A stretch of DNA of 58,237 nt from Chitinophagaceae bacterium (lineage in GTDB: Bacteria; Bacteroidota; Bacteroidia; Chitinophagales; Chitinophagaceae), in the NCBI GenBank assembly GCA_903642275.1, contig CAHJWK010000014.1, positions 1 to 58,237 of the forward strand, in the 5' to 3' direction. Both the position numbers and the translations under genes were made by a program. The first letter of the stretch is position 1; each line of letters opens with the position of its first letter. A model generated the notes under the pieces. It searched no databases. It was not told where the DNA came from and saw only the letters and a program-made list of their open reading frames with translations. Positions 17,479-25,851 of this stretch are shown here, one piece after another.

Positions 17479-19462
17479 ATAGTTCTTCGTTTTCTGAAAA
17501 AATTCTTTTTAAACTAACACTTGGCGGTGTTGATACAATTAGCGGGAATTTTTCAATGGTAACAAAACTTGGATCAAGGCCAAAACCTCTTTCTTCGCTC
17601 AGGCTAATTTCTTTAAGCCACAAATGAAGTTTTACGATAATTCTTTCAAAGAATGGCAATTCGTTATCACTGCTTAAAAACTTTTCTGTAATAATGAACT
17701 GAAAGTCCCCGGTTATGTTATTCCTTTCAAGGCTATCGTACCTGCTTAATATATTTACTTCATTATTTTTAACTAGGTCTTCTACTACTTTTCTAAACAT
17801 AAGGTTAACCCGTTGCTGAACACGAAAGCCCAGCCTGAACTCAATGCGAATTATGTCATTCGGAATTATATGATCAACTATATATTCGCAGGTGTACGGA
17901 TCATCAACTGTATCAATGTGAACAAACCAGTATATATCTGCACGTTTTGGTTTTTTGTTAAGTATGGAATAAATGATTTTATGTTCTATTTCCTTAGGAT
18001 TATTTGCGCTGGTTAAATATATAAGGTGCGTTGAATATTTGGCGACTGATTTGTCGTTACTTAACTCCTGTATCATTGGAATATAATGTTCCATCTTTAC
18101 AAATTCTATATAACGATTCTTTATCTTCCGGCTTCTATACCATATGTACATTATTGAAAATAAGCAACCACCTACCAGCAGTGTTACATAACCGCCATGA
18201 TGGAACTTTTGAAGGTTGGCCGTAAGAAAGGAAACTTCAATACTTAAATAAACAAACAGGTAGCAATATATCCAGAACGGCAGCACTCTTCTTGCAACCA
18301 TGTAGTTAGCAAATAACAGGGATGTGCTTATCATGCACATGGTAATGGCTAAACCATAAGCCGCCTGCATATTGTTTGAATTCTGGAAGTACAATACAAT
18401 ACCTGAACAACCTATAAATAACATAGTATTTATTCCGGGGATAAACAATTGTCCTCTTTCTTCTGTAGGATAATTAATCTTCATTTTTGGCCAGAGGTTC
18501 AAACGCTGTGCTTCAGCAATTAAAGTAAATGAGCCGGAAATCAATGCCTGGCTTGCAATAATGGCAGCAGTTGTTGCTATAATAATGCCTATCGGTTTAA
18601 ACCATAAAGGCATCATACCAAAAAAGGAATTAAATGAACTTTCTACAAGTGCTTCAGATATGTGCTGGCCGTTATAATGCGCCATTAGCCATGCGCCCTG
18701 GCCAAGATAATTTAAGATAAGACAGGTTTTTACAAACGTCCACGATACACGTATATTACCACGGCCGCAATGCCCGAGATCCGAGTATAAAGCTTCCGCA
18801 CCTGTAGTACAAAGAAAAACTGCCCCTAATAACCAAAAGCCTCTGGGATAATTAGCAAGCAAGTCTATAGCGTAGTGCGGACTTAATGCTTTAAAAATTG
18901 AAAAATCATCTGCAAAATGATATATGCCTAATACAGCAAGCATGCAAAACCAGATGAACATAATCGGCCCAAACAACCTGCCTATTGATGCGGTACCAAA
19001 TTGTTGTAAAAAAAACAAAAGGCCTAAGATTACTAAAACAATAATTACAATAATTGTTGCAGATATATTGGCGAATACAGGAATTTGCTTTAACCCTTCC
19101 ACGGCTGCAGTTACAGAAATGGGAGGTGTAATTATACCATCTGCCAGCAAAGCTGCACCACCAATCATTGCCGGTAATACAAGCCATTTTTTTTGACGCC
19201 TTACCAATGCATATAAACTAAAAATTCCGCCTTCACCTTTGTTATCTGCCTTTAACGTTAGAAGTACATATTTAATGGTGGTCTGTAAAGTCAGCGTCCA
19301 TATAATACAGGATAGGGACCCGAAAATAAGACGATCATTAATAGTACGGTTACTAACAATTGCATTGAGAACGTACAACGGAGAAGTGCCTATATCACCA
19401 TAAATTATACCTAAAGCAATCAAAAGACCAGCCGCTGTAACCCTGTTAATGTTTTTGCTCAC
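17477..19462 (-). CDS. kup: Potassium uptake protein, Kup family
   Basis: The 661-residue inner-membrane K+/H+ symporter of the KUP/HAK/KT family has about 12 membrane helices in the first 440 residues and a cytoplasmic C-terminal domain. Family signatures are visible: GDIGTSPLYV at about residue 22, NKGEGGIFSLYALVRR near 75, ADGIITPPISVTAAVEG near 108, and TTGAEALYSDLGHCG near 220. The start is GTG at 19462; an in-frame stop lies four codons upstream and no ATG precedes the conserved GDIGTSPLY, so GTG is well supported. It is convergent with the ECF sigma gene. Confidence 0.95.
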   Translation of the reverse strand: MSKNINRVTAAGLLIALGIIYGDIGTSPLYVLNAIVSNRTINDRLIFGSLSCIIWTLTLQTTIKYVLLTLKADNKGEGGIFSLYALVRRQKKWLVLPAMIGGAALLADGIITPPISVTAAVEGLKQIPVFANISATIIVIIVLVILGLLFFLQQFGTASIGRLFGPIMFIWFCMLAVLGIYHFADDFSIFKALSPHYAIDLLANYPRGFWLLGAVFLCTTGAEALYSDLGHCGRGNIRVSWTFVKTCLILNYLGQGAWLMAHYNGQHISEALVESSFNSFFGMMPLWFKPIGIIIATTAAIIASQALISGSFTLIAEAQRLNLWPKMKINYPTEERGQLFIPGINTMLFIGCSGIVLYFQNSNNMQAAYGLAITMCMISTSLLFANYMVARRVLPFWIYCYLFVYLSIEVSFLTANLQKFHHGGYVTLLVGGCLFSIMYIWYRSRKIKNRYIEFVKMEHYIPMIQELSNDKSVAKYSTHLIYLTSANNPKEIEHKIIYSILNKKPKRADIYWFVHIDTVDDPYTCEYIVDHIIPNDIIRIEFRLGFRVQQRVNLMFRKVVEDLVKNNEVNILSRYDSLERNNITGDFQFIITEKFLSSDNELPFFERIIVKLHLWLKEISLSEERGFGLDPSFVTIEKFPLIVSTPPSVSLKRIFSENEEL

Positions 19463-19592
19463 GTAGATGGATTAAACTAAGCTCAATTGTTATGCAAAGT
19501 TATACCGAAATAAGATTATTATATATAAATAAAGATGCGCAATCAATTGCAAGCAGTTAGTTAATTTAAGACGAAGCCTTTTTTTAAAATCA

Positions 19593-19600
19593 TACATTTG
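19593..19600 (+). promoter_or_regulatory. Candidate -7 box for the 19622 gene run
   Basis: TACATTTG matches TAnnTTTG and lies 22 bases before the ATG at 19622. A clear -33 TTG was not found. It would head the run from the secreted unknown protein towards dsbD. Confidence 0.35.
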
Positions 19601-19621
19601 TTATATTTATTTGGATATAAA

Positions 19622-21151
19622 ATGATGAAAAGAATTTTTTTTACATGCATTGCTTTAACCCTTGCTTATCTTTTTTCGCAAGCTCAAAAAATAACTTATA
19701 CAGAGCCTGAAAGAGATGATGTGCGTTCAGTTGATTTTGACATAATCGGCAAGATTGGCAATCATTATCTTTTTTATAAACACATCCGTTCAAACTATAA
19801 CATTACTATTTATGATAATGATATGAAACTGGTGGATAAAGTAAATATGGATTTTTTACCAGACCGCTTAATAAATTCGGACATCATTACCTACAAAGAT
19901 TATTTCTATTTTATTTATCAGTTTCAAAAAAGAAGTGTTGTAAGCTGCATGGCGGCACGTATTGGCGCAGATGGCAAAATACAGGGCGAACCAATTCCGC
20001 TTGATACTACTTCGGTAAGTTTTTTTGCCAGTAATAAAATTTATAACCTTTTATTCAGCGAAGACAAACAAAAAATAGCGATATATAAAATAAACAGTAA
20101 AAATGAAGACCAATATGTTTTTACCTGCAGTTTATTTGATGCTGCACTTAACAATCTTTCAAAATATACTACGCCTATTGCCATGCAGGCGCATAATGAT
20201 TTTTTAACTGAATTTACGTTAGATAACAGCGGCACCGTTGCATTTGTAAAAGCATCAGGCAATTCAGAAACAAGTAATCTTCAAAATATCTTTTTGCTTG
20301 TTAAAAAACCTGACGCAACGCAGCTTGATATTTACCCTTTCGTTACGGATAAAATATATATTGATGATATACGCGTAAAAGCAGATAATCTTAATAATCA
20401 TTTTTTAATTGCCGGTTTTTATTCAAAACAAAGAAGGGGAAATATTAATGGTTTGTATTGTGCTTTATTCAGCAAAAGCAGCAACCAGATAGCTACTTCA
20501 AAAGAAACCGTTTTTAATGACCAGTTAAAAAGTAATGCAAAATCTGAAGGTGCTTCGCGTGCGGCATTTGATGATTTCTTTTTACAGAATATAGTAATGC
20601 GTAAAGATGGTGGCTTTGCTATTGCATCAGAGTCTGCTTATTCTTCAAGCCGTGGTGTGTATAATAACCGTTGGGATTATATGTTTGGCTCACCTTATTG
20701 GGGAAATTCAAATTCTTTTTTATACGGCAGCCCTTTTGGTTATTCTTATCCATGGTCTTCACCTTATGGTTACGGAGGCTTTGGGCAGGCTACCCGTTAT
20801 TTTGCAGATAACATTGCTGTAATGTCATTTGATTCTTCGGCAAACATGGAATGGGCAAGCATCATTTCAAAATCACAGTATGATGATAATACGGATAATT
20901 TTATTGGTTATGGCACTTATTTAACTTCTGGCGAAGTAAATTTTCTTTTTAATGAATTTTCAAAGAGAACACTATTACTTCAATCTCAAAGCATAGACGC
21001 ATCTGGAAAAGTTATATTAAACCCAACCTTAAAAGAATTAGACAGAGGTTACCAGTTTATGCCGCGTTATGCAAAGCAGGTAAGCAGCCGCGAAGTTTTA
21101 ATACCTTGTCAATACAGAAATTATCTTTGCTTTGCTAAAATAGAATTCTAA
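19622..21151 (+). CDS. Secreted protein of unknown function
   Basis: The 509-residue protein has a Sec signal peptide (MMKRIFFTCIALTLAYLFSQAQ). The mature part is beta-rich with repeated strand pairs such as NHYLFYKHIRSNYNITIYD and NHFLIAGFYSKQRRGNINGLY, suggesting a propeller-like or WD-like fold, but no named family was recognised. A Gly/Tyr/Ser/Pro-rich stretch (about residues 360-400) interrupts it. No lipobox and no T9SS sorting domain are present. The frame is open to 19598, but the double ATG at 19622/19625 puts the signal peptide in the right place. It is followed after 9 bases by the DUF6427 gene. Confidence 0.75.
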   Translation: MMKRIFFTCIALTLAYLFSQAQKITYTEPERDDVRSVDFDIIGKIGNHYLFYKHIRSNYNITIYDNDMKLVDKVNMDFLPDRLINSDIITYKDYFYFIYQFQKRSVVSCMAARIGADGKIQGEPIPLDTTSVSFFASNKIYNLLFSEDKQKIAIYKINSKNEDQYVFTCSLFDAALNNLSKYTTPIAMQAHNDFLTEFTLDNSGTVAFVKASGNSETSNLQNIFLLVKKPDATQLDIYPFVTDKIYIDDIRVKADNLNNHFLIAGFYSKQRRGNINGLYCALFSKSSNQIATSKETVFNDQLKSNAKSEGASRAAFDDFFLQNIVMRKDGGFAIASESAYSSSRGVYNNRWDYMFGSPYWGNSNSFLYGSPFGYSYPWSSPYGYGGFGQATRYFADNIAVMSFDSSANMEWASIISKSQYDDNTDNFIGYGTYLTSGEVNFLFNEFSKRTLLLQSQSIDASGKVILNPTLKELDRGYQFMPRYAKQVSSREVLIPCQYRNYLCFAKIEF

Positions 21152-21160
21152 AGCAAGTAA

Positions 21161-22138
21161 GTGGTATCATTTTTTAAAGATAAGTCTGCCGTTTCTGTTT
21201 TCTGGCTTATTATTATTTGTTGCGGATTGCACGTGTACTCATTAATACATCCTCCTGTATTAAGTATTTCGCAGGGCGAAGGTTTCTTTTATTATTTATT
21301 ACAGCCTTTTGAAAACCTTCAGCCATATACTATTTCTGTAATTTATATACTGCTTATTTTTTTGCTTGCATTACAAATAAATTTTGTTTGTAATGATCTC
21401 CAATTGCTTTCCAAACAATCTTATACGCCGGCGCTGGCGTTTGTTTTATTGTCTGCATTACTGCCTGCGTTCAATACCATTTCTGCTGCATTGCTTTCCT
21501 GCAGTATTTTTACCTGGATTTTGTACAGCGCCTGCCGTTTATACAACAAGCCAAACGCTAAATCTTCTATTTATGATTTGGGATTTCTAACAGCAGTTTC
21601 AATCATATTATATTATCCACTGCTGCCGTTGGCACTTATCGTTTTTATAATATTCATTGTTATACGTCCATTTAAATTAAATGAATTTTTTATTTTACTT
21701 TTTGGAATACTAACGCCTTTTTATCTTTTAATAAGCTATTTGTTTTTGAAAGGTGAACTAAGCCTGCTACCATTACCAAGGCAGTTATTTGATTTTTATA
21801 TAATCATTAAACCACAGATGCCGTTAATTATTATAACTATTGCAGTTGCGGCAGGCATAACTATCTGGTCAATGCTGGTTGTGCAACAAACAGGTACGCG
21901 GGAACTGATACAGGTACGTAAAAGCTGGGCACTGGTTGGTATATTGTTGATTTTTTTAATACCCGGAATATTATTTATACATAATGCCTGGCCATTAGCT
22001 TTATTTATAGCTATGGTGCCTGCATCATGTTACATTGGTTTTGCTTTTGGCAGTATACCACGCAATGTTATTCCGGTAGTATTTTTCTGGCTGCTTATTG
22101 GTTTAAGTATTTATAACAACTGGTTCGCAAAGTATTAG
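21161..22138 (+). CDS. DUF6427-like integral membrane protein
   Basis: This 325-residue polytopic membrane protein has about nine to ten hydrophobic helices and short loops. The N-terminal MVSFFKDKSAVSVFWL, the later GEGFFYYLLQPF and the RPFKLNEFFI segment resemble the Bacteroidota family DUF6427; function unknown. The start is GTG at 21161: an in-frame TAA directly precedes it and no ATG occurs early. It sits between a secreted unknown protein and purQ on the same strand, and is probably co-transcribed with the former. The family assignment is from memory of the motif pattern. Confidence 0.7.
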   Translation: MVSFFKDKSAVSVFWLIIICCGLHVYSLIHPPVLSISQGEGFFYYLLQPFENLQPYTISVIYILLIFLLALQINFVCNDLQLLSKQSYTPALAFVLLSALLPAFNTISAALLSCSIFTWILYSACRLYNKPNAKSSIYDLGFLTAVSIILYYPLLPLALIVFIIFIVIRPFKLNEFFILLFGILTPFYLLISYLFLKGELSLLPLPRQLFDFYIIIKPQMPLIIITIAVAAGITIWSMLVVQQTGTRELIQVRKSWALVGILLIFLIPGILFIHNAWPLALFIAMVPASCYIGFAFGSIPRNVIPVVFFWLLIGLSIYNNWFAKY

Positions 22139-22160
22139 CGTTTATTAGGCTGATACATTT

Positions 22161-22168
22161 TAATTTTG
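22161..22168 (+). promoter_or_regulatory. Candidate -7 box for purQ
   Basis: TAATTTTG matches TAnnTTTG and lies 16 bases before the purQ ATG. It would give a very short leader. No clear -33 element was found. Confidence 0.3.
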
Positions 22169-22184
22169 CTTTATATCTATCAAT

Positions 22185-22844
22185 ATGAAATTTGGTATTG
22201 TTGTTTTTCCCGGCTCTAATTGCGACAGAGATATGCAGGATGCGTTGCAGCATGATATGAATAAGGAAGTAATTATGCTGTGGCATAAAGACAAAGATTT
22301 AACTGTATTTACAAAAGATGATTGTATTGTACTGCCTGGTGGCTTTTCCTTTGGTGATTACCTGCGTTGCGGCGCCATTGCACGTTTTAGTCCGATGATG
22401 CAAAGCGTGATTGAGTTTGCAAACAACGGTGGTAAAGTGTTGGGTGTTTGTAATGGTTTCCAGATTTTGTGTGAAAGTGGTTTGCTGCCCGGCGTATTAA
22501 TGCAGAATGGGCATCAACAGTTTGTAAGTAAAAATATCTTTTTAAAAAACGGCAAAGACAACGTATATAAAATTCCGGTTGCGCATGGCGATGGAAAATA
22601 TTATGCTGATAATAAAACGCTTGATGAATTAGAAAATAATAAGCAGGTACTGTATTATTATTGTGATGAAAAGGGAACTATTGATAAAAGTTTTAATCCA
22701 AATCATGCAATAAGAAATATTGCAGGCATTAAAAATAAAAACGGTAATGTATTTGGAATGATGCCGCATCCTGAAAGGGCATCTAATTCCTTTTTAGGCA
22801 ACATAGACGGCATAAAAATCTTTACAGACCTTGGTTTAAATTAA
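22185..22844 (+). CDS. purQ: Phosphoribosylformylglycinamidine synthase, glutaminase subunit
   Basis: The 219-residue class I glutamine amidotransferase delivers ammonia to PurL in the fourth step of purine synthesis. It starts with the diagnostic FGIVVFPGSNCDRD. The nucleophile is Cys 89 in LGVCNGFQIL, and the His/Glu of the triad are in MPHPERAS (about residues 195 and 197). Its size matches the stand-alone PurQ of the PurLQS complex, not the fused proteobacterial PurL. purL and purS are not in the window. The next gene follows after 6 bases although it is functionally unrelated. Confidence 0.96.
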   Translation: MKFGIVVFPGSNCDRDMQDALQHDMNKEVIMLWHKDKDLTVFTKDDCIVLPGGFSFGDYLRCGAIARFSPMMQSVIEFANNGGKVLGVCNGFQILCESGLLPGVLMQNGHQQFVSKNIFLKNGKDNVYKIPVAHGDGKYYADNKTLDELENNKQVLYYYCDEKGTIDKSFNPNHAIRNIAGIKNKNGNVFGMMPHPERASNSFLGNIDGIKIFTDLGLN

Positions 22845-22850
22845 TTATTA

Positions 22851-23303
22851 ATGAAAAAAATTTTTGCTTCACTTATAGTTTTGTTTGTTATAAATGCTGC
22901 TCATGCACAACTGCAGGATCCTGTAAAATGGAATTATTTAGCAAAGAAAAAAAATGATAAAGAATATGTAGTTACTATTGACGCATCGCTTGCTTCTGCA
23001 TGGCATATTTATTCAATTAATACGCCCCCGGATGGACCTGTACCAACAAGCATCAGCTTTAAAAAAAATCCTTTGGTTATAGTTGATGGAGCAGTTAAAG
23101 AAGACGGCGAACTAAAAACAGACCATGATGCCATATTTGGTGTTGATGTAAAATATTATAGTGATAAAGTTGAATTTACTCAAACAGTAAAACTAAAATC
23201 AGCAGTTAAAACAAATCTTTCAGGAACAGTAAAATATATGGTGTGTAATGATAAGATGTGTTTACCACCAAAAACAGTTCCCTTCGATGTTCAATTGCAA
23301 TAA
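22851..23303 (+). CDS. Periplasmic nDsbD-like domain protein
   Basis: The 150-residue secreted protein has a signal peptide ending at HAQ (about residue 19) and one DsbD alpha-type immunoglobulin-like domain. Features are AWHIYSINTP, GPVPTSISF and near the end VCNDKMCLPPKTVPF, whose C-x4-C pair is the redox site of nDsbD. It should accept electrons from a DsbD membrane domain and pass them to periplasmic thioredoxin-like or cytochrome c maturation partners. It is followed after 18 bases by full dsbD, whose own N-terminal domain lacks such cysteines, so the pair may work as a split system (inference). Confidence 0.85.
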   Translation: MKKIFASLIVLFVINAAHAQLQDPVKWNYLAKKKNDKEYVVTIDASLASAWHIYSINTPPDGPVPTSISFKKNPLVIVDGAVKEDGELKTDHDAIFGVDVKYYSDKVEFTQTVKLKSAVKTNLSGTVKYMVCNDKMCLPPKTVPFDVQLQ

Positions 23304-23321
23304 GTTCAGAACGATAAAAGC

Positions 23322-25277
23322 ATGAACAAATTTTTACATTTCACTTTTTGTTTCTTTCTTTTTTATACAGCTGCATTCACCCAAGATAAACCTGTTCATT
23401 TTAATATCTCAACCGAAAGAAAAAACGATTCACTTGTTGATTTAATTATCAAAGCAAAGCTTGATAAAGGTTTTTTTCTTTTTTCAGCAAAACCAAAAAA
23501 TGCTGACGATGCTTTTATATCACAATTAAATTTAGACAGCAACTCATCAAAGTATTTAATTGATACAAACGTTGTTCAATCATTAAATATCAATTCCATA
23601 AAAGATACTAAAACCAATAGCTTATTTAGTGGTTATTACGATAGTGCAACATTTAAATATCATCTTAAAATAAAAAATACTAACAGTGTAAACATCAAAG
23701 GTTCATTTGCGTGGCTTGGGAAAATAAATGATGAATTTCCTAGCCGTGAAGAAAATTTTAAAACAAGAATATCCGCCATAAAAGCAAATCCGGTAAGCAT
23801 TTCAGCAATTAACAGTCAGCCAAAAAGCTGGTTGGGTTTTTTTTGGATTGGATTATTAGCAGGCCTGCTTACAGTATTTCTTCCATGCTTATATCCATTG
23901 TTTCCCATAACCGTTACCTTTTTTTTAAACCGTTACGGCAGCCGTAGGCAAGGTGTAAAAAGTGCATTGATTTATTCCTTGTTCATTATTTTAATTTATG
24001 GCATACCAACTACTGCGCTTACGTTAATTTTTGGCGAATCAACACTGTATAAAATATCTGTTAACCCAATAACCAACTTAATTTTCTTTTCCATTTTTAT
24101 AGCATTTGCAATTTCATTTTTCGGTTTGTTTGAAGTTACATTGCCTTCATCATGGTCAACAAAAACAGATAAGCTTGCAGGCAAGGGCGGTTATGGAGGT
24201 TTGTTTTTCATGGCACTAACATTAGTGATTGTTTCATTTAGCTGCACCGGAATAGTTGCGGGACAATTGCTCAGTTATCTTTCTTCGGGTGGCATAAAAG
24301 CCGGGCCAATTGCAGGCATGTTTGGCTTTGGAACAGGGCTTGCATTTCCATTCACTATACTTGCTTTATTTCCATCATTAATTAAAACTTTACCAAAAAG
24401 TGGTGGATGGTTAAACACTGTTAAAGTAAGTTTTGCATTTATTGAACTTGCGTTGGCATTAAAATTTTTAAGCAATGTTGATTTGATATATCACTGGCGT
24501 TTGCTTGACCGCGAAGTATTTATTGCATTATGGATTGTGATTGCTGTGTTGCTTGGATTTTACTTATTAGGCAAGCTGAAATTTTATCATGATAGTGAAG
24601 TAGAGTACATAACAATTGTGCGCTTATTCTTTTCGATTGCTGCTTTTGCATTTGCGTTATATATGTTACCCGGCATTTGGGGTGCACCATTAAAAGCCTT
24701 GAGCGGTTGGGTTCCACCTGATTATACGCAGGATTTTAAATTAGGGAGTTATCAAAACAACAACATTACTTCAACCACAGCAAACAAAACAGCGGCTTTG
24801 CCACCGCAAAAACTTGCAGATAATTTAGCCGCGCCATTCGGCTTAACAGCTTATTTTGATTTGAATGAAGGCATTGCTGCTGCAAAAATTTTGCATAAAC
24901 CAATCATGCTTGATTTTACCGGGCATTCATGTGCTAACTGCCGTAAAATGGAATCGCAGGTCTGGAGCGACCCTGAAGTTTTAAAACGTATCACTAACAA
25001 TTTTATATTGGTAAGTTTATATGTTGATGAGCCAACATCACTGCAGCCAAATGAGATTTATAAAAATGCAAAAGGTGATGCAATCGAAAATGAAGGTGAC
25101 AGAAATATTGATTATGAAATAACAAAGTTTGGTATTAATTCACAACCACTTTATATGTTTATTGATGCCAATCAAAATGTGTTGAGTGACATAAAATATG
25201 GTTACGACCCCAACATTAATAAGTTCATTCATCATCTTGATGAAGTGAAAGCGAAGTTTGAATCTGAAAGCGAATAG
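23322..25277 (+). CDS. dsbD: Thiol:disulfide interchange protein DsbD
   Basis: The 651-residue electron relay across the inner membrane has a signal peptide, an N-terminal periplasmic domain (about 20-165) without a cysteine pair, and a CcdA-type eight-helix domain (about 170-450). The two membrane cysteines are in FLPCLYPLFP and SFSCTGIVAG. The C-terminal thioredoxin domain has CANC in the FTGHSCANCRKME motif. It should carry reducing power from cytoplasmic thioredoxin to the periplasm. The missing redox pair of the N-terminal domain is present in the small protein encoded just upstream. The stop lies 4 bases from the stop of the convergent lipoprotein gene. Confidence 0.93.
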   Translation: MNKFLHFTFCFFLFYTAAFTQDKPVHFNISTERKNDSLVDLIIKAKLDKGFFLFSAKPKNADDAFISQLNLDSNSSKYLIDTNVVQSLNINSIKDTKTNSLFSGYYDSATFKYHLKIKNTNSVNIKGSFAWLGKINDEFPSREENFKTRISAIKANPVSISAINSQPKSWLGFFWIGLLAGLLTVFLPCLYPLFPITVTFFLNRYGSRRQGVKSALIYSLFIILIYGIPTTALTLIFGESTLYKISVNPITNLIFFSIFIAFAISFFGLFEVTLPSSWSTKTDKLAGKGGYGGLFFMALTLVIVSFSCTGIVAGQLLSYLSSGGIKAGPIAGMFGFGTGLAFPFTILALFPSLIKTLPKSGGWLNTVKVSFAFIELALALKFLSNVDLIYHWRLLDREVFIALWIVIAVLLGFYLLGKLKFYHDSEVEYITIVRLFFSIAAFAFALYMLPGIWGAPLKALSGWVPPDYTQDFKLGSYQNNNITSTTANKTAALPPQKLADNLAAPFGLTAYFDLNEGIAAAKILHKPIMLDFTGHSCANCRKMESQVWSDPEVLKRITNNFILVSLYVDEPTSLQPNEIYKNAKGDAIENEGDRNIDYEITKFGINSQPLYMFIDANQNVLSDIKYGYDPNINKFIHHLDEVKAKFESESE

Positions 25278-25281
25278 TTTA

Positions 25282-25818
25282 TTATTTACCCAAATAATAA
25301 TCAGGAATAATCTTACCTGTTTTTTCAACATCCCATACCATGCTTGAAACTTTCCAGCCTTGTGGCGTTTTAATTAACTGGAAACTATTTACACCTCTTT
25401 CTTTAACTATATCCAAACTGTTTACATAAGTTTTATAACTGCTAATGCGCTGTGCAATGTTGCCAAACTGTTCTGTTCTTCCATAAATTTCTTCTTCGTG
25501 AAATGATTGAATTTTTGTTGATTCAACATATACTTTATATGCTTTTATAAAATCACTGATTAATAAAATTTGTGCAGTATCACTTATATAATTTATTAAC
25601 TGCGCCTGCGGAATAAAAAAATAGTTTATGCTGTCATAGCGCGGTTGTTCACCATTCTTAAAACTAATGGCTGTATAAGCATCATCCACTGCTTTCTTAA
25701 TTGCTGCATCATCAGGAACTGTATAACTATTATTATTTTGGATGATACTTTTGTTCGATGAATTGCACGCACTTAATACACTCATTGAACATAATGCTAC
25801 GAGACAAAATATTTTCAT
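25282..25818 (-). CDS. Lipoprotein of unknown function, NTF2-like size
   Basis: The 178-residue protein begins with a lipoprotein signal (MKIFCLVALC...VLSACNSS), with Cys 18 as the probable lipid-attachment site. The remainder has a KKAVDDAYTAISF helix, a central helix-strand region, and a C-terminal SFQLIKTPQGWKVSSMVWDVE strand pair. That pattern resembles SnoaL/NTF2-like domains found in periplasmic lipoproteins, but this is a fold guess and not a family match. It lies 33 bases downstream of the TPR protein gene on the same strand. Confidence 0.75.
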   Translation of the reverse strand: MKIFCLVALCSMSVLSACNSSNKSIIQNNNSYTVPDDAAIKKAVDDAYTAISFKNGEQPRYDSINYFFIPQAQLINYISDTAQILLISDFIKAYKVYVESTKIQSFHEEEIYGRTEQFGNIAQRISSYKTYVNSLDIVKERGVNSFQLIKTPQGWKVSSMVWDVEKTGKIIPDYYLGK

Positions 25819-25851
25819 GATGAAAATTTTTATGTAACTGAAATTAATAAA

